Positions 60,401-64,000 of a stretch of DNA of 64,000 nt are shown in pieces. A model generated the notes under the pieces. It was not told where the DNA came from, did not search any database, and worked only from the letters and a program-made list of their open reading frames with translations. Numbering within the stretch: position 1 is the first letter of the stretch; each line of letters begins with the position of its first letter. Location of the stretch: the NCBI GenBank assembly GCA_002633005.1, contig NMRA01000090.1, positions 629,715 through 693,714 of the forward strand, written 5' to 3'. A program made the translations under genes and the position numbers. The DNA is from Phoronis australis. Lineage: Eukaryota > Phoronida > Phoronidae.

Positions 60401-63253
60401 ATGTTGTATTTCCTGAACGTAGTTGTCACTGTGCTAATCCTAGTATGCGGGGAAGTCGTCTCAGGTAAATAGATTTGAGTTAGTCAATACAAGATTCGCT
60501 ATCACTCCAAGCGAAGCTGAAGGTTTCCAGTTATAAACGAAGTGGTATTTTAACAGATTCTGGACCAAAAAACAGATGGGATCCTTGATGCAGGGGCAGG
60601 AACACAACTGTCACATTCCATCATGATTCTCCAAGGAGTTTGGAGAAGAGGGAGGTAAAAGTGAAACAACAGGCACAAAAATAATAAAACCGTCACATGG
60701 GGCAACGTAGGCCAAAGTCTGTCCACAATGGGGCAGGTGCTGTCGTCTTTCTAGTAGTAGCTTACTCCCCAAATTTAATGCACATCAATCAAGAAATTGG
60801 AAGTTATCAATGCAAACGCAAAAATATGGTTGTAATTAGATTTCTCCCAAAAGCCACATCAGTTGTACTGGATTCAATAAAACACATACATGTACCACGT
60901 TCCCTGAAAATTGATAGAGAAACTTGGTAGATGTTGAGACACAAGTAAAAAAAATGTCACGAGGGGCGCCAATTCCGTCGGCGGGGTGTGTAGGACTCCA
61001 GAAAAATGTTTAAGTTTTGGGTAATGTCGGACCGGCATATCTCAAAAAAGCATCGCTGATTGGATTCATATTAACTTTCACAATCGTTCTTATGCTTTGT
61101 TCACGAAAACGCTGTGAGGAAATTTTTTCAAAATGTTCCACTTTTGGACGAAGGTCAATCAAAACTCATTCCTTTCTTGTTTATGAAAACCGTCAAAAGT
61201 TACATGAAACGAAAACAAAGTTACGTTTCAGAAAAGTGTAACGGCTTGTTTTGAGTTTTCACCTGAAAATTTTCGTGAAATGTACTTCAGGTATGTTTTT
61301 GTTACCGTTGCTTTGGTGTGATTGTACCATTTTGCAAAATTTTATTCATAAGACAACATAGAATCACCCAATTAGTGACAGACTGGTATACATTTAAAAA
61401 TAAAGGCCAAAGGCTCTTTAATTTCAGAAATTATACACGTTTACCGGTTTAATTCCTATAGTTTTGCAGACATTTGTCTAAAAGTACAGACATGTTGAAA
61501 AGTCCCGGATTTGTTTTCAGAAATTTGGTCTTACGCTCCATACAACTATTTCTGAAAAAATCACTTGACCGGAAGTTACAAGTCCCTGGAGATATCCCCC
61601 AACCTGCTCGCTACTGAAGCTGTAGAAATTGTTAAACACGTGGCTAATGGCTAGTAAACATTCATTCAGTAACTGTGACTAAATTTCTGTACATCCCCTT
61701 TTCCTGAAACAGACCCTCGTTCAATGTAAGGTTTGACATATTCAAGAAATCACCGTACCGACAGTCATTGGCTGAGGAGGGATGCTTGTAAAGACTGTCA
61801 GAGTGTACCATATTTTTTTCAATAATGCAAAACTCAGTCATCTTAAATTGTGTCTGTGCTAGCGGAATGTGACCTATATTTTCCGTCAGCTCAAATGACT
61901 TACATTGAACAATTTACTGTAGGTTGTTTTGGTCTATTTCAAAATCATTCGTGTAATCGTCGGGACGACGTCGAAAACGCCGTTCAAATTTACAGAAACG
62001 GAGCCCAGGGAAGAAAACTGTGTATCACGGTGACTGCAAAATGTTCACCTACACTTGCCACTGACAGCAAGACGCCCTCAAGCCGACCGATCGAGCTTCG
62101 CCACTCGGACACGGCTTCCGCCGACGAACCTTGTTATAATAATGTGTGTGCTCATGCACCTCACTTCTATAGCTTAACTCATGGATTGCTTCTTTCAGCG
62201 TTGGATGAATCGCCAATACACGTGTCACCACTGTTTCCAACAGCCACAAGTAACCCATGTTCTGAATTGAAGTGTGAGAATGGCGCCTCATGTCACGTGA
62301 CAACTGCGCATACAGCAAAATGCCTCTGCAAGGTTGGATACAAAGGAAAAGTCTGTGCTGTCAAGGATTCAACATGCGGTGGAACGTGCGTGCCTCACGG
62401 AAAATGCGAACTGGAGAAGGACGAATATATGTGTAAGTGTGGCCCTGGGTATAGTGGGGAACGTTGCAAGGAGGCCGCGAATACGATATCTGGCGAACTC
62501 GGAGCAAACCAAGCAGCGTCAGGTATCACGGAAGCGTGTAGTGGTACTCCGTGTTTAAATGGAGGAGAGTGTGTCAATGCAGGGCGAGGTCAACTGTACT
62601 ACTGTATTTGCAAAGTTGGATTTTCAGGGAGTGACTGCGAAATGAACACAGATGAATGCCAGAGTAACCCCTGTGGCAATCGCGCCACGTGTGAAGACGG
62701 GGTGGCCAACTACACGTGTCACTGTGCGAAAGGTTATACCGGGAGGCGATGTCAAATAACTCCCAACGAATGTTTAGGGTCACCTTGCGGTATACACGGC
62801 AAGTGCGTTGATGGCGGGAGTAGATATACGTGCGTGTGTGCAGATGGCTTCACAGGTAAAAACTGTGAGAGGAACATTGACGAATGCGCCAGCAAACCTT
62901 GCTTCAATGGCGGTCATTGTGTTGATGAGGCTGGAAGATACGAGTGCAGATGTGCTCCTGGATTCACGGGCAAAAACTGTGACGAAAAAGCTGTGCCGCT
63001 TAACCGCTTTCTCGCTCTACTGTTTGCGATCGGCGCTATAATGTTGGGGCTGACCTCAGTGGTTATAATGTGTCTCTGCAGGTAAGAATTACCAAGTGCT
63101 GGTTCCATTAACGCAATAATCTCGAGAGAAAGGCCAGTGTGGTCACCTGATTCGGTTGCAATGCATGATGTCTTGCGTGATCTTTTTTTGCTATGTACAT
63201 GTAGTCGCGTCTATGGAACTCTTCCTTGCTGTCTACTGAGCATAGAAATCTAG
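60401..63253 (+). CDS. EGF2 gene: type I membrane protein with six EGF repeats
   Basis: Three exons are 60401-60464 (signal peptide MLYFLNVVVTVLILVCGEVV, phase 1), 61863-63081 (phase 1 to 2) and 63205-63253 (phase 2; tail RVYGTLPCCLLSIEI then TAG), about 443 residues. After cleavage the protein starts AECDLYFPSAQMTYIEQF and continues through a Cys-containing module (about residues 22-150) unlike known domains. Then come six EGF repeats; the last four have NTDECQSNPCG or NIDECASKPCF type calcium-binding starts and there is a non-EGF linker between the second and third. The membrane span is FLALLFAIGAIMLGLTSVVI then MCLC. The donor directly after the span matches EGF1 in place and phase, marking the two as paralogues. 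Frame is intact. A phase-compatible intron at 62137-62198 cannot be excluded. Tail exon confidence is lower. Confidence 0.82.
60560..61020. repeat. Repeat R1 copy inside EGF2 intron 1
   Basis: It carries CAGGAACACAACTGTCACATT..CATGATTCTCCAAGGAGTTTGG and GAGAAACTTGGTAGATGTTGAG, the diagnostic R1 blocks found at 25450-26290. The frame at 60697-60930 arises from it. Confidence 0.45.
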
Positions 63254-63539
63254 CCCTGGAAGTGAAGCGTAACTACAATATATGGATGTTTTCTCCGCCA
63301 CGCGTCGGGAACACGTTGTTGGTGGGATACGTGTATGTCATGAAGGAAGCTTTAGATAATGTAGTTCAGACAGGACAAAATCAGCCACCAGTCGATTTTG
63401 GTGACGTTAAGAGCATTTTCGAGATCTCAGCGAATTTGAATGGGGCTATTCGGAGAATTCTCCTCGCGGTGTCGCTGCTGTACTAGTGGTGATTGAATTG
63501 CGCATGCGTGGCTGTCTGCACGTAAACAACTGGTTAAAG

Positions 63540-63597
63540 ATGGAATTTTTATCAAAATACGTCGTCGCGCTAAGCCTTATTACTGCTAATTTCCATG
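63540..63597 (+). CDS. Signal-peptide first exon of the next plus-strand gene
   Basis: ATG at 63540 gives MEFLSKYVVALSLITANFH, a typical leader, ending at CATG|GTGCAAGT in phase 1; a later donor at CGACAG|GTGGCC would lengthen it. Exon size and phase match the EGF2 first exon, so a third family member may lie to the right. The remainder is outside the window. Confidence 0.42.
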
Positions 63598-64000
63598 GTG
63601 CAAGTCTTCGACAGGTGGCCACAAATTCCCAAAAGACCTAAGGTTACTATATTCGTGGACAATTGCGGTCAACGGGGTCAACTAACTGACAAAAAGTGTG
63701 TGGATGCTGAAGCCCCGTGTGTGCTCTATGGCTAAGCAGTTCGACTCTGAGACTACACAACATTACTTGGTAAGTTTTTAACAATCAGTTTCTATCAACA
63801 TCGTTCGGTGATGTTATCCCCACCAGTTACCCCTCTGAATAACAGTTTTATTGGGTGGAACTAAGTGTTTCTTTTTGGAAACTCACCCGATGCCGGGTAG
63901 GCTAGCAGCACATATTCATATTGTCCCTGCTGGGTGGGAGTGCTCCCAAAATAAAAGGTGTATGGTACGTGATGCACAGAAGTCAAGAGTGACTTTTTCA

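Noticed and set aside
63226-63486. 86-codon plus frame after EGF2
   Set aside because: It does not join the phase-2 donor at 63081 and overlaps the short tail exon; likely 3' UTR.

Overview
The window is eukaryotic nuclear DNA. It is AT-rich, with spliced genes built from small exons (GT..AG introns), dispersed transposon remnants, microsatellites and assembly Ns. The gene families present (C-type lectin, calcium-binding EGF repeats with a transmembrane segment, a SYNJ2BP-like PDZ tail-anchored protein), the compact introns, the many acatgtacatgta runs and the non-LTR/DIRS-like debris suggest a marine invertebrate such as a hemichordate, amphioxus or similar. The species cannot be fixed from sequence alone. 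Gene models below were assembled by eye from reading frames, splice sites and intron phase; no alignment was run.

Left part (1-17 kb), mostly minus strand: a C-type-lectin gene whose signal peptide is split over two tiny exons (2746 to the left edge); a six-exon single-pass receptor with one cadherin/VCBS-like beta-sandwich domain (13342-7390); a SYNJ2BP/OMP25-like PDZ gene (14890-13874) interrupted by a one-N assembly join that duplicates 415 bp; and a plus-strand signal-peptide exon at 16701.

Middle (17-41 kb): repeat-rich. It holds a (TA)n/(GT)n block, four loci of one degenerate repeat family, hAT-like and other terminal-repeat elements, and a broken DIRS/Ty3-like retroelement on the minus strand (about 34.2-31.9 kb). 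Scattered splice-bounded coding exons occur: a beta-rich two-exon unit at 24846-23523, a terminal exon at 17252, Ig-like half domains near 35 kb, and a minus-strand membrane-protein gene H at 40022-38534.

Right part (41-64 kb), plus strand: two related multi-EGF type I membrane genes. EGF1 (41794-52760) has four N-terminal exons in consistent phase, a large exon with about 15 EGF repeats and a transmembrane segment, and a short tail exon; three small indels break its frame. EGF2 (60401-63253) is intact with six EGF repeats. Between them lie a basic protein ORF with a CtBP-type PLDLT motif (57395-58069), a 332-base gap and a long-TIR MITE. A further signal-peptide exon starts at 63540.

The common theme is secreted or single-pass surface proteins, often starting with a short signal-peptide exon ending in phase 1, followed by an ectodomain, one membrane span and a short or Ser/Arg-rich cytoplasmic tail. 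The window looks like part of a surface-receptor neighbourhood; which partners bind is unknown.
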